64,000 nt of DNA from assembly GCF_019059575.1 (NCBI RefSeq), contig NW_024881710.1, positions 369,001-433,000 on the forward strand, in the 5' to 3' direction. Shown piece after piece: positions 43,408-54,221 of the stretch. The translations under genes were made by a program, and so were the position numbers. The notes beneath the pieces were generated by a model, which made no database searches, was not told the origin of the DNA, and saw only the letters and a list, made by a program, of their open reading frames with translations. The number at the start of each line of letters is the position of its first letter. The first letter of the stretch is position 1. This stretch comes from Amphibalanus amphitrite (Eukaryota; Arthropoda; Thecostraca; Balanomorpha; Balanidae).

Positions 43408-44592
43408 TTAACCCGGCCGGGCCCGGGGGGTAATCCCAACCACCGCAGCCCGGGGGGCGTTTTTCGCCCCCCCCCCCTGTCTAACTCCGTAAATAACGGA
43501 GCTACGGAAACAAAAGCGATACCAAACGAAAGGTCCTTACGAGAAGATTAAAAAGCACCCAAAATTTTTGACCTCAGATCAATTTTCAAGGTCAGAGGTC
43601 AAGGTCAAAGGCAAAAACCGGCACATGTGTAGTGATCTCAAAGTAAGCGTTCCAGAGGACGGCAGGATGCATAAACCGGCAAAATTGGGTGTCAAACGAA
43701 AGAAGAGAATCTGAGGATTCCGAAAATGTGCTCAAAATGATAGGTCAAGGTCAAGGTCACGCTCAAAATTGACCTCAAACTTTGCACTTTTTCGTACATC
43801 TTGCGTGCTAGCTTCCAAAATGTTTTGAAATGTTTTGGGGCTATCAGTTCCCTATTTGTGGTTCATCTTACGATACGAGGCTGCTCAAAGGTCAAGGTCA
43901 CAGAAGAGTATCCTTGCTAGAGGCTATTTCAATGATTCAGGTTAGTAATAATAAATAATACAATTTTGCCATCCGGAAGCTCTAAATGAAGGCTTAGAGG
44001 AAAATAGATGCCAGATTCGTGATCAGCGAGTACATATCCATCATAAACGACCTTTCATGTGTCAAGGTCAACCAAAGGTCATCCGAGGTCACATGAGGTC
44101 AACATAAAACTTGACCTTTTCCTAACAAAATATATATCATTCGACGCGGCTTTACCAGGCGAATGCGATGTTACCACTGCCGTAGCTCTAGGACCATTTT
44201 TGTTGAAGTTATTTGCGAAAAACTAAACCCACATTTCGGGGTCGTTGACCTGACCTGCGACCTCAGGTCACCAAACTATTTTTCTATTTTTATCTCAGTA
44301 AAACGCTACACAACCGGGCTCGTAATGTGTCTTCATCTCTAAAGCTCTATTTTAAGCAGCTATTTGAAGTTCGCGTCTGTGACGCCGAAGTTTGGCGTGC
44401 AGGGGTCTAGAAAAATTGACCCTGTGACGTCATCAAGGGGGCTAGGTCCAAATATTTTACTTCAGAAGATGTCAAATTGATGGGAGAAAAGGTACTGAAA
44501 GTTTCGCTTTCCTATCCCTAAGCGTTCAGGAGCTACCGCAAATATTTGCCAGGGGGGGGCGAAAAACGCCCCCCCGGGCCCGCGAGGGTTAA
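43408..44592. mobile_element. TTAA element TT11 (GGGCCCGGG ends)
   Basis: 1185 bp. The left end is doubled (CCCGGCCGGGCCCGGGGGG, spacer, CAGCCCGGGGGGCG with C-tract); right end CCCCCCGGGCCCGCGAGGGTTAA-type, single. Interior includes repeated AGGTCAAGGTCA (for example 43598, 43741, 43894) and an ATATCATTCGACGCGG block at 44132. Shares its right TTAA with TT12. Confidence 0.85.
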
Positions 44593-45514
44593 CCCGCGCG
44601 GGGCTGGGGTCTCCAGCCGAACGCGCGGGGCTGGGGGGGGGGGTAAATTTTACCCCCCCCTGTTATCTCCCGAACTAATGGTCCGATTTGGAAAATTCAA
44701 ACGCCAATCGAAAGTTCTCATCACGAACAACTAAAAACATGTACTTAATTTAAAGTTTGAGGTCAAGGTCAAGGTCAGGTCAAGGGTACAAATTGCAAGT
44801 TTCTACAGTATCGGCGTTGCACCGTAGTTGCCGAAGAATGGAGTCATGGACTGAGACTGATTGCCCAAAACGTGTTCTTAGGCTACCAAGACAATATTCG
44901 TTGCATACAATATCATTCAGACGTCAAGGTCAAGGTCAGGTCAGGTCAGGTCACCAAAAACAAAATATAGAAAAGGGCATGTGCAACACATGTTTTATGG
45001 GTCATTTTACTCATACCGATTCGCGGCCAATAGGCAGAATTTTAGAATTCAATAGGCATACTCAATAAGTGATATGGACCACCTCTGGATGAATTTCAGG
45101 TCGAGGTCAGGTCAAGGTCAGGTCAAGTGTGGTCAAATTTTGAAGTTGGTTGTTAAGGCCTAAAAAGGTGTCCATCTGATGCAGTTTTTCACGGCGAATC
45201 GAATGGTGCTATTTTTTCCGTGCGAGGTCTAGAACTTCCAAAAAAATCATTTTTCAAAATTTTTGTGTGTCGTGACGTCATAAAATTTTGAATAACTCCC
45301 ACATTTTTGAACCGATTCTTCTAAAAATTGGTATGTAGGTGCACGTAGACCACTTCTCTGACTTGTAGGTATTCCGGTTTTTCGATATACCCAAAATTTT
45401 GGATTTTATAATTATTTTCCCAAAAGAGTCAGCTTTTTGAAATAAAATTGGGCCAAAATCCAGCATTTTCAAAAAACCGAGATAGCCATTTGATAGACAA
45501 AGTAGAATTACGTA

Positions 45515-46408
45515 CCAGTAAAACGCCTTTTGGGCGAAGAACGAGCGAGCGAGATAGTGAGCCCTGCACGTGCAGAAGGGCGAGAGGGTACTTCCAACGG
45601 GCTTGTGCAAAGCACCCTTCTAACCGGTCGCTGGCGGTGTACCAAATTTGAACGCAATCGGCCCAGCCGTTCCTGAGATCTGGAAGCGGCATTCTGCACG
45701 TGCGCACGTGCAAACGGGGTCCAAAATGACTTTTGCACGGCACCCTACTAACCGGTCCCCAACCGTGCACCAAATTTGAGCGCAATCGGCCCAGCCGTTC
45801 TCGAGATCTGGAAACGCCCCCTGCACGTGCGCACGTGCAGTAGCACCCTAACCGCAACACATGGGAATGCATTGTCTGGTGGGTGCCTACCTGTATGCCA
45901 AGTTTCAGCGAAATCGCCCCAGTAATTACCGAGTTACTGAAATGGGAACAAATTTGACACCTCTTATTGTTGTATTTTGCACGTGCAGTGGGAGTCACTC
46001 ACATATATGAAGAGTATCCGACCTTTGGTAGAAGGGATGCAGCTACGCTATAAAAATGACCGCAAGACAATCGCTCAAGCCGCTGCTGAGATATGGGCCT
46101 CTCAAAATCATTACTTTTGCAAAACTGCTTGAACACCCTTGACTTTTCACGTGGCACGTGCCACGGCGGTCACTGAGATGTATCAAAAGTAGTCAATTAC
46201 GGGGTAGAAGGGATGGGGCTACCCAGCAAAAAAGACCGCAGGCCATTCGGTCCAGCGGTTGCTGAGATATAAGCCTCTCAAAAGCGTTACAGGCCGGGCC
46301 GGGCCGGGCCGGGCCGGGCCGGGCCGGGCCGGGCCGGGCCGCTCATACTGAGATTTTTCCGTTATATTGAAAAGACTTCGCTTCGCTCGCTGCGCTCGCT
46401 CGCTCGTA
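45515..46408. mobile_element. Tandem-repeat insertion (CACGTG-bearing 130-165-bp units)
   Basis: Present in TT12 but absent from the duplicated copy of the same sequence at 46986-47833, where GAATTACGTA runs straight into TAACCTTTTT. Inside are about five units starting near 45564, 45694, 45821, 45978 and 46143, each with TGCACGTGC palindromes and a GCCCAGCCGTTCCTGAGATC-like stretch in the first ones. It ends in a GGGCC pentamer repeat. The edges GCGAAGAACGAGCGAGCGAG and CTCGCTGCGCTCGCTCGCTC are roughly inverted. Confidence 0.75.
46284..46340. repeat. (GGGCC)n microsatellite
   Basis: Eleven or so perfect GGGCC units, within the tandem-repeat insertion. Confidence 0.95.
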
Positions 46409-46685
46409 ATAACCTTTTTTATTACGTCTTGATTCCTTTAAAAATGATGATGTTAGCGGCGTTTGAAATTTTGCCGTTTTTGAGGCGAAAATGGCGAACA
46501 TGACGTCACTAAAACGTCAATTTCTCAAAAATTTGCGACGGATTTCGCTCAAATTTTCAGGGAACGTGTCAAATTGATGTAAGAAAAGGTACTGAAAGTT
46601 TGGCGGCGCTGCGCGCCGCCGTTTTTGAGATATTGCAAATATTCGCGGGGGGGGGGTAAAATTTACCCCCCCAGCCCCGCGCGGG

Positions 46686-48722
46686 TTAACCCGCGCCGGG
46701 CCGGGGAATGTGCTTTAATACCCTCCCCCCTGCGGTTTTTCGCAGATATCTTAAAAACGGCGGCGCGGAGCGCCGCCGTTTTTGGCACACCTGTTCGTGT
46801 ATCTTTTCCGCACATGTCGTGAAAATTCAGACCCAGGTCGCCTTAGGTCAGGTCACCAGTCACGCCAGGTGACCTAACCTCAGAAAAAATAAGAATGCTC
46901 GTCATAGCTACACCGTTTGATCGATTGCCTTGAAACGTTCAGCGATTGATCAGAGCAACATTATCTATAAAATGTATATCTAGAAGTCTAGAACTTCCAA
47001 AAAAATCATTTTTCAAAATTTTTGTGTGTCGTGACGTCATAAAATTTTGAATAACTCCCACATTTTTGAACCGATTCTTCTAAAAATTGGTATGTAGGTG
47101 CACATAGACCACTTCTCTGACATGTAGGTATTCCGGTTTTTTCGATATACCCAAAATTTTGGATTTTATAATTATTTTCCCAAAAGAGTCAGTTTTTTGA
47201 AGAAAAAAAATTTGGGCCAAAATCCAGCATTTTCAAAAAACCGAGATAGCCATTTGATAGACAAAGTAGAATTACGTATAACCTTTTTTATTACGTCTTG
47301 ATTCCTTTTTAAAATGATGATGTTAGCGGCGTTTGAAATTTTGCCGTTTTTGAGGCGAAAATGGCGAACATGACGTCACTAAAACGTCAATTTCTCAAAA
47401 AATTGCGACGGATTTCGCTCAAATTTTCAGGGAACGTGTCAAATTGATGTAAGAAACGGTACTGAAAGCGCCGCCGTTTTTGAGATATTGCAAATATTCG
47501 CGGGGGGGGGTAAAATTTACCCCCCCCCCCCCCAGCCCCGCGCGGGTTAACCCGCGGCGGGCCGGGGAAGGTGCTTTAATACCCTTCCCCCTGCGGTTTT
47601 TCGCAGATGTCTCAAAAACGGCGGCGCGGAGCGCCGCCGTTTTTGGCACACCTGTTCGTGTATCTTTTCCGCACATGTCGTGAAAATTCAGACCCAGGTC
47701 GCCTTAGGTCAGGTCACCAGTCACGTCAGGTGACCTAACCTCAGAAAAAATAAGAATGCTCGTCATAGCTACACCGTTTGATCGATTGCCTTGAAACGTT
47801 CAGCGATTGATCAGAGCAACATTATCTATAAAATGTATATCTCGGAATTTTGATATCGGTGACCTAAGGTCAGGTCAATTTTGCGGCCTCTCCATTACCT
47901 ATAAGTCAATGGGAGAAAATTGAAAAACGTCTGTTTTGCACGAATGTTATTCTAGACACTCTCAAACATCGAGATGTAGGTAAAATTGACACACTGAACC
48001 GGAAAATGGCAACTGTGACCCCTCGTTATGTCCCCGAGGTCATCTCAGGTCACGAACAGAATCTAACAGTTTTTCGCTAATAACTTCTGATAGAGGCGTG
48101 CTACAGCGCTGAAAACGCCTTAGATTTGTTCGGCTCGACGTTGCGGATCGACTGATATGCAAAATGACCTTTTCCGGTCAGGTCATGACCTTGACCTGAG
48201 GTCAAATTTTCAAGTTGACCGTTCAAGGTCAAATTATAGTTCATTTGACGCGTCTCGACGAGAGGAACACGATGCTGGCAAAAGTAATGTCATTGCTCTT
48301 TCGAGTCAAAAGTTATTGCCGAAAAAACGCTTTTCGTAAAAACGGCTATTTTTGGAGTTTTTGCCCTCTGGAGGCTAAACCGTTGACCTGAGGTCAAATC
48401 TGAGGACATTAATCAGAAATGTCTGTAAAAGGGCTATCGAATGCGCTCTTCTGCGGCGCTGTAGCTCTATCGGTTCCCGAGATAGCCGTTGGCAGTTTCC
48501 AAAATGTTGAAATAGTCAATATTTTACCTTTGGTGACCTCTGGTGACCTGACCTTTGACCTGACCCAAAAAATGACTGAGTGTTTTCGTCCTTATTTTGG
48601 ACGTTCTTTCGATTGCCGCTTACCGCGTGTCGCTACGTGGCCCAGGAGCCGAGTTAGAAGGGGGTATTCAGACACCCCCGGCCCGGCGCGGAATCTCAGA
48701 GCACCGGCCCGGCGCGGGCTAA
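46686..48722. mobile_element. TTAA element TT13, enlarged by the tandem duplication
   Basis: Left single end TTAACCCGCGCCGGGCCGGG (46686, and again at 47547 in the duplicate); right doubled end with CCGGCCCGGCGCGG twice (48677-48691 and 48704-48718) and terminal CTAA, one change from TTAA. Without the duplicated unit it is about 1.18 kb. TT19 at the window end is a close relative (TTGCACACCTGTTC versus GGCACACCTGTTC). Confidence 0.8.
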
Positions 48723-50791
48723 GCAAAAAAAAAAAAAAGTCTCCAAAGGTTCCTCTCGTTGAGAGCTTTCGATTGTCGCTTTCCCTGTCTTTCTACGACC
48801 ATCGGCTCGGAAGTTAGACAAGGGGACAGAATATCCCCCCCCCAACAGGGTGGGCATGGCTGAATGGTGAATAGCCCAGCGGGGAGCGGCTTACTGGGCG
48901 AATAATATTTCATAAAATTTTGACAGGTTGATGGCAGTCGGTAAAAAAAAAGTTTCAGTAAAAATGTACTGAAATGGACATTGACGTCGAGCGATAGGAT
49001 GGTCATGGAAAGACCGGTAAAACGGCAATCGCAAGCTCTGAACAAGTAAGCTCTTTGCACTCCTTTGTTTGCCTGAGTAGGTCACAGGTAAGGTCAAGGT
49101 CAGGTCAATGGTAAAATTTATAAAAGTCTGGGCTTGGAGCCCAGTTAGCAAGAAATGCATTCAGATTGATCACCCAGAATGCGTTGTTAGGCTACAAAGA
49201 CAAGATGCATTACGTAAAACGCGATGAAAAGGTCAAAGTCAAGGTCATGTCATGTCACCAAAGACAAAGTATTGAAAAAGTTAAGTGCGGCACATGTTTT
49301 GTGGGTCATTTTATTCATATAACTCCATGGGCATGCTCAGTTAGTATTATAGAAGAGATAAGATAGATGAATCCTAGGTCGAGGTATGGTCAAGGTTAGG
49401 TCAAGTGAGGTCAAATTTGAAGTTGGTTTGTAAAACCAAAAAAAGTGTACAGCTGATACAGTTTTTCACGCCAAATCGAATGGCGCCGTTTTAATTTTTG
49501 TGTAAGTCTAGAGATTTTAAAAAAACGTATTATTTTGAAGATTTGTATTTGTCATAGCGCCACTTAAGTCTAAGCTTTCAATAACTCGTTTATTGTGGAC
49601 CGATTTCTACGAAAATTGGAATGTGGACTCTTAGTACGTACTTCGCCGACACATGTTCCGTTTTGTATCAAATATAACTTTTGGGATTTTATGACCATTT
49701 ACATTAAAAATCAGTTCTGGTGTTGAAAGAAATTGAATCAAAATAAAAAGAAGATAGTCATTTGAAAAAGGTAGAATCGCACTTGTGCCTCTTGTTACGT
49801 CTTGTTTCCTTAACCCGCGCATGACTGGGGTATTTTCCATAACGCGAATGACTGGGGAGGGGGGGGGGGGGCTCTCCAGAGCCCCCCTCCTATCTCCGAA
49901 ACTACTGGGCTGATCGTCAAAATTCAAACAGTGTCTGATAGCCCTGGAAAAACTGTCGAACGAAACCTATTTTCATTGACCTCGAGGTCACCGATGACGT
50001 CACAGGTCAGGTCAAAGTAAAAATTATCGACATTTTTGCTAGTTCACAATTTGGGCTCTGACCGCCGGCTAACATGTCCGATCAGGCTCATTTTTCGTTT
50101 ACGCACTCCTTGATAGATTCCCTAGATACCCTGAGGGCAACGAACTTTTACTTCGAATTTTTAAGGTCAACGTCAGGTCATCCTAAGTCACAAAAATTGT
50201 ATATCATGTATTGGTCACGTGACGCATGTTTTATGGTTCATTTTACTCGTAGATTTCGAAAATAGTGTCGCCTGTGTCATTTGAGGTCATTGTCAGCTGA
50301 ATTTACCGGAGGTCAGGTCACTTTCAGGTCAGAAAAGGTCAAATTTTGAAAATGAAATTTTTCAAAAAAAAGTGCCTATCAGATGCAGTTTGAGCTCAGG
50401 AACACGATAGTGCCATTTATATTGCTGTGCGACATCAAAAACGTACTGAAAAATGAATTTAAAAAAATATGTAATTACATTAAAATTTTGACAATAATGC
50501 GAATAACTTGGCTACTTTTGAAGATATTGGACTGTAAATTGCTAGTGTAGTTCATCAGAGAGCGTTCTATCACATATATTCCGCGTTTCGCGAAAAATCG
50601 AAAACTTTTTGAAAAAAAAAATCAACTTTTTGTAATTGTAAAAGCATATTTTTCAAAAAAATTTAAATTTGGGAAAATTCAAGATAGCAGTTTGATAGCT
50701 AAGTGTATTTGTAGTCCACTCATGCAAAGAAAATGGATCTACCTTTAAAACTGAGCTCGTGAGAGCGTTTGCCGTAATTCAATATTTTGCA

Positions 50792-51673
50792 TTAACCCTA
50801 TTAGTGGCAGGCTTCTGGCTACCCCTATTAGTGGCAGGGGGGGGGGGCTGTTTACGACCCCCCCTTGATATCTCGAGATCTAACGGGCCGATTTTCAAAA
50901 TTCAAACGGCATTCGATTTCGCTCAACGTGATCTACATTTCTATAAAAATAAAAATTAAAAAATGTCAATAGGGGGGTAGAGGGGGGTAAAAACGGGCAA
51001 ATTGCAGATACATTTTAGACTGTTTATCACGGCCAGGTTTCTGAACCAATCTTAACGCAACTTTTGCCGATCGATAGAGAATGAACCAGGAATTCACATG
51101 GATCCTAAAAATATGCATTTTCAAAAATCATAGGCGGATACAGATCATTGAGATTGGGGGTACACAAAAAGTATAGTAAATAAGGTTTTTGTTGGTACTG
51201 TTTCTAAAAAGGATGGTAATGGTCTTGTTATGTTACAATTTTCTTATGAGAGAACGACTACAATTGTATTGGTCATGCATAGGCGGTGTCAGGGCACCTA
51301 TGTTGGGAGGTAAAACATAACCCCCCTTTTTGGACGCCTGGATCCGCCTATTATAGCAAAAACGTGTCAAAAGAGAATGCACAATAACTGTATATGTTAT
51401 CACATGATACCTTTCATTCACTGTTCGTAAAACTGGTGCAGCGTCGTGATCTTCGCCCAAATGACTCGCTTCACGAATAGGACCCCACAATTCCCAGTGC
51501 TCTGGAGCCGCCCCTGGTAAAGTTATGAACTTGAAATTTTCAGGGAATGTGCCCAATTTAGTTTTAGGAAAAGTCAGAAAATTTCAGCATCGTAGCTTCA
51601 GCGGTTTCGGAGATATTCCCGAAAAACCTGAGGGGTGGATAAAAACAACCCCCCCTGCCACTAATAGGGTTAA
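50792..51673. mobile_element. TTAA element TT16 (CCCTATTAGTGGCAGG ends)
   Basis: 882 bp, nested in TT15. The left end carries CCCTATTAGTGGCAGG twice (outer 50796, inner 50821) before the G-tract; right single end CCTGCCACTAATAGGGTTAA. The terminal sequence differs completely from its neighbours except for the CCC start. The interior lacks most AGGTCA repeats. A GGATCC repeat fragment (51125-51345) may be inserted in it. Confidence 0.85.
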
Positions 51674-52792
51674 CCCGCGCCCCGTAGGGTGTGGGCCGAA
51701 ACGGCCCCCAATGTCCTTTTACGTCGATATCTCCTAAACAGCTAGAGATATCGCCACCAAACTTTCAGGACCCCTCCGGGCATCAATTTTACACATTGTG
51801 ACCAACAATTTTCCAGAGGCTATGATAGGTTGGCCACAAATGACGTCAGAATGGCGTCATGTTCTGCCATTTTCGACCGAAAAAAGACCTTCGCGAGAAG
51901 AACTGTCAGGCCTACAGCTTTGAAGATAGAGAAAAATGATCAGACATAAAAGGTGTAGAATTGACAGGGCTACAAAACTGCTATCTCGGATTTTTGAAAT
52001 TTTTGAGTTTTGACCCCCAAAAATCAAAAATTCAATTTTTTGGATATATTAGCCAAAAAATCCAAAACGTTTTTTGAGTTTCGAAAAAAACGAAATGTAT
52101 GTGATAGTACCTACCGTTTTCTATCTACATACCAAATTTCAGATCGATATCTCCTTTTTTGGCCAAGTTATAGCGAAAAACTGTTCAAAAATGATGACGT
52201 CAAATTTTCAAACTCAATTTTTGGCAATTCTAGACCACGTAAGGTAAAACAAAGACCACCATTGGACTCCCCGTGACGAGCTTCATCGAATCGATACCCA
52301 TTTTATGCAAAAATACCAACTTTGAAATTTGACCTAATTTGACCTGACCTTCACCAAAACGTGACCTAAGCTGGCCCCAAAGGCTGCCTGACCCACATAA
52401 TCGCATTTGTCATTTAAATGGACCATAAAACATGTATCACACGACACTTTCATATTGTGACCCCCAGTGACCTGACCTCTGTGACCTGACCTGGTATCAG
52501 TGAGCTCAGATAGCGAAGTATGTGTTTGACGAACAATGTGCCATCGATGGTTTTCAATAACTTACCAATTTACTCGACTTCACAACACATTTCTTGAAAT
52601 GCCTGTGAACGTTGAAAATCCGACCTTTGACCTGACCTGTGACGTCATCGGTTTGACCAGGTCAATGAAATTTGGTCACAAGGTAGTTCCCCGGTGGGGC
52701 TATCGAACGCCGTTTGAATTTTGAAAATCGGCCGGTAAATTTCCGAAATCTTGTGGTAGGGTCCGCTGGCAGCCCTACGGGGCGCGGGTTAA
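51670..52792. mobile_element. TTAA element TT17 (CCCGCGCC subfamily)
   Basis: 1123 bp, sharing its left TTAA with TT16. Ends CCCGCGCCCCGTAGGG and CCCTACGGGGCGCGGG match; the inner duplicate on the right is only weakly preserved. The interior is nearly collinear with TT6, for example CATCGAATCGATACCCATTT at 52273. TGACGTCA near 51842, 52196 and 52641. Confidence 0.85.
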
Positions 52793-53131
52793 AATCGGGC
52801 GACATGACGTCACTCTGACGTCATTTCCGGCCAAACTATGAGAGATAGAAAGTTATAATTTTAACACAAGGTGTCAAATTGATGCCGCTGAGGGTACCGA
52901 AAGTTTTGTGTTGATCCATCAAACGGTTCAGAAGATACTGCTGAAAAACGGGAGGGGGGGGGGGGGGGGGCTCTATGCGCGGGTTAAAACTGAAGATGTT
53001 GGACGCATTTTGAGTTTTCGAGTTCTTGAAGCGAAATGGCGTGACATGACACGAAGCTAGAACACAAATTTGATGCATGACAGCGACTGAAAGTTTGACG
53101 CAGCTGGCTTGACGCGTTTAGAAGATAAAAT

Positions 53132-54053
53132 ATAACCCTCGCCCATGTAGGGGGGGGGGGGTTGGTGCAACCCCCCCCCCCCCCTGAGGTTTTTCTTAGC
53201 TACGCCGAACCGTTTCAGATAGCCTGCTCAAATTTTCAGTACCCTTTGGGGCATCCTTTGAGCAACTTTTGGTAATTTTTTTTTTGTCAAGGTCATGTCA
53301 GGTCACGGAGTTATGACGTCATAAAGGGAACAACCTCCGGCCAGATTTACGCTAAATTGGAGATTGCTTCACATTGGTATAAATGCCGACTGACCTGACG
53401 CACTGATGGATTGTTTTAGAATCACAACTGGCTGATTTGACATTGGCACAAGGTCCGTTGACATTTTGAAGGTCACTAAAGGTCAAGGTAAGGTCAGTGA
53501 CCTCGGTTGACCTGTAATGACTTCTTGCACTTGTATACCCTTTTCGGGGTATTTTGATGCCCTGAATTCGAATTTGCTATCCATTTCAGGCATCGTCGGT
53601 TGTTTCTTGTAGTTCATTTTGGGTCAGGGTCAGGTCAGTGACGTCACACGCCTGACGTGACCCAATGCACAAATGACCTTGCAGACTTCCGATGCTCCCA
53701 ACGCATCATTTTTAGAGTTATGACATCGAAATACACACCAAACGATAGAGAATTGATCAAGGATCACGATAGTGAAGGTTTCAAGTCGATATCTCTTACC
53801 GTTTTGCCGCAATCGGCGCGGAAATCTGAAAAGTTAGATTTTTCCGAAAATTTGACCTTTGACCGGTCATAAGTAGGTCAAATGTTGACCTAGGACCAAA
53901 AATATACCACCAATCGCGAGATCTCGTTGAAAGCAATCCGTTGGTCTTTTCCGCTAAGCTCTACGACGCTTCGTTTTCAAACGCGAGGGGGATCGCACCA
54001 ACCCCCCCTGCATGGGCGAAGGTGGCAAAACACCGTTTACGGGCGAGGGTTAA
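53132..54053. mobile_element. TTAA element TT18 (CCCTCGCC subfamily)
   Basis: 922 bp, nested in TT14. Left single end ATAACCCTCGCCCATGTAGG; right doubled end with an inner CTGCATGGGCGA (54008-54019) and an outer TTACGGGCGAGGGTTAA, whose outer copy has diverged. The left target site is ATAA instead of TTAA. TGACGTCA near 53314 and 53640; AGGTCA repeats near 53288 and 53480. Confidence 0.8.
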
Positions 54054-54221
54054 TATTCATTTAGCGAAATACGGGAGCGGGGCAGATTCTGCCTCCCTTC
54101 TCTCTCAGCAGGGCGCGGGTTAATAAAATTCCATAACCTGAAATTGGTCTGACGATATAAATCGGAAAGCCAAGCTGAGCATTCCTTCTAGAGATGTCAA
54201 TCGGATACCGACTTTTTGGTA

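Larger units (their letters stand above)
44589..46689. mobile_element. TTAA element TT12, carrying an 894-bp tandem-repeat insertion
   Basis: Left doubled end (CCCGCGCGGGGCTGGGG, spacer TCTCCAGCCGAA, CGCGCGGGGCTGGGG), right single end CCAGCCCCGCGCGGGTTAA. Total 2101 bp, of which 45515-46408 is foreign; without it the element is about 1207 bp. AGGTCA runs at 44760-44785 and 44925-44952. It shares TTAA sites with TT11 (left) and TT13 (right). Confidence 0.85.
45229..47833. repeat. Tandem duplication spanning the TT12/TT13 junction
   Basis: 45229-45514 equals 46986-47273, and 46409-46985 equals 47274-47833 apart from small changes. The unit therefore contains the right part of TT12, the shared TTAA and the left end of TT13. 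The right unit lacks the 894-bp insertion. The breakpoint lies at CTAGAAGTCTAGAAC (46979-46993), where a short CTAGAA match may have helped. Confidence 0.85.
42400..48894. mobile_element. TTAA element TT10, host of the TT11-TT12-TT13 block
   Basis: Left single end TTAACTCGCGCCCCGCTGGG at 42400; right, degraded doubled end with CCCAGCGGGG near 48875-48884 and terminal TTAC (48891-48894). TT11-TT13 (43408-48722) occupy a TTAA in it; removing them leaves about 1183 bp, the normal family length. The junction is coherent: TGACCT repeats end at CTACTTAA (left) and the expected sub-terminal region with GAGAGCTTTCGATTGTCGC resumes after 48722. Confidence 0.75.
49810..52987. mobile_element. TTAA element TT15, host of TT16 and TT17
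   Basis: Inserted in a TTAA of TT14. The left doubled end has ATGACTGGGG twice (49817-49826 and 49846-49855) separated by TATTTTCCATAACGCGA; right end CTATGCGCGGGTTAA. Pieces 49810-50795 and 52793-52987 total about 1181 bp and line up with TT7 in inverse orientation across the insertion point (AATTCAATATTTTGCA, then ATCGGGCGACATGACGTCAC). TGACGTCA at about 49994, 52805 and 52815. Confidence 0.85.
48891..54123. mobile_element. TTAA element TT14, host of TT15 and TT18 (left end eroded)
   Basis: Right end GCAGGGCGCGGGTTAA at 54108-54123. The left terminus is not clean; it begins close to 48891. Pieces 48891-49813, 52988-53135 and 54054-54123 add up to about 1140 bp and align by eye in order with TT12: TTAGGCTACAAAGACAAG (49188), CTTGTTACGTCTTG before TT15, then GATGTTGGACGC after it, as in 46411-46480. 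Confidence 0.7.

Noticed and set aside
44589-46689. Possible host gene in TT12
   Set aside because: The longest frames (for example 45429-45998) run through the CACGTG tandem units and merely repeat their translation.
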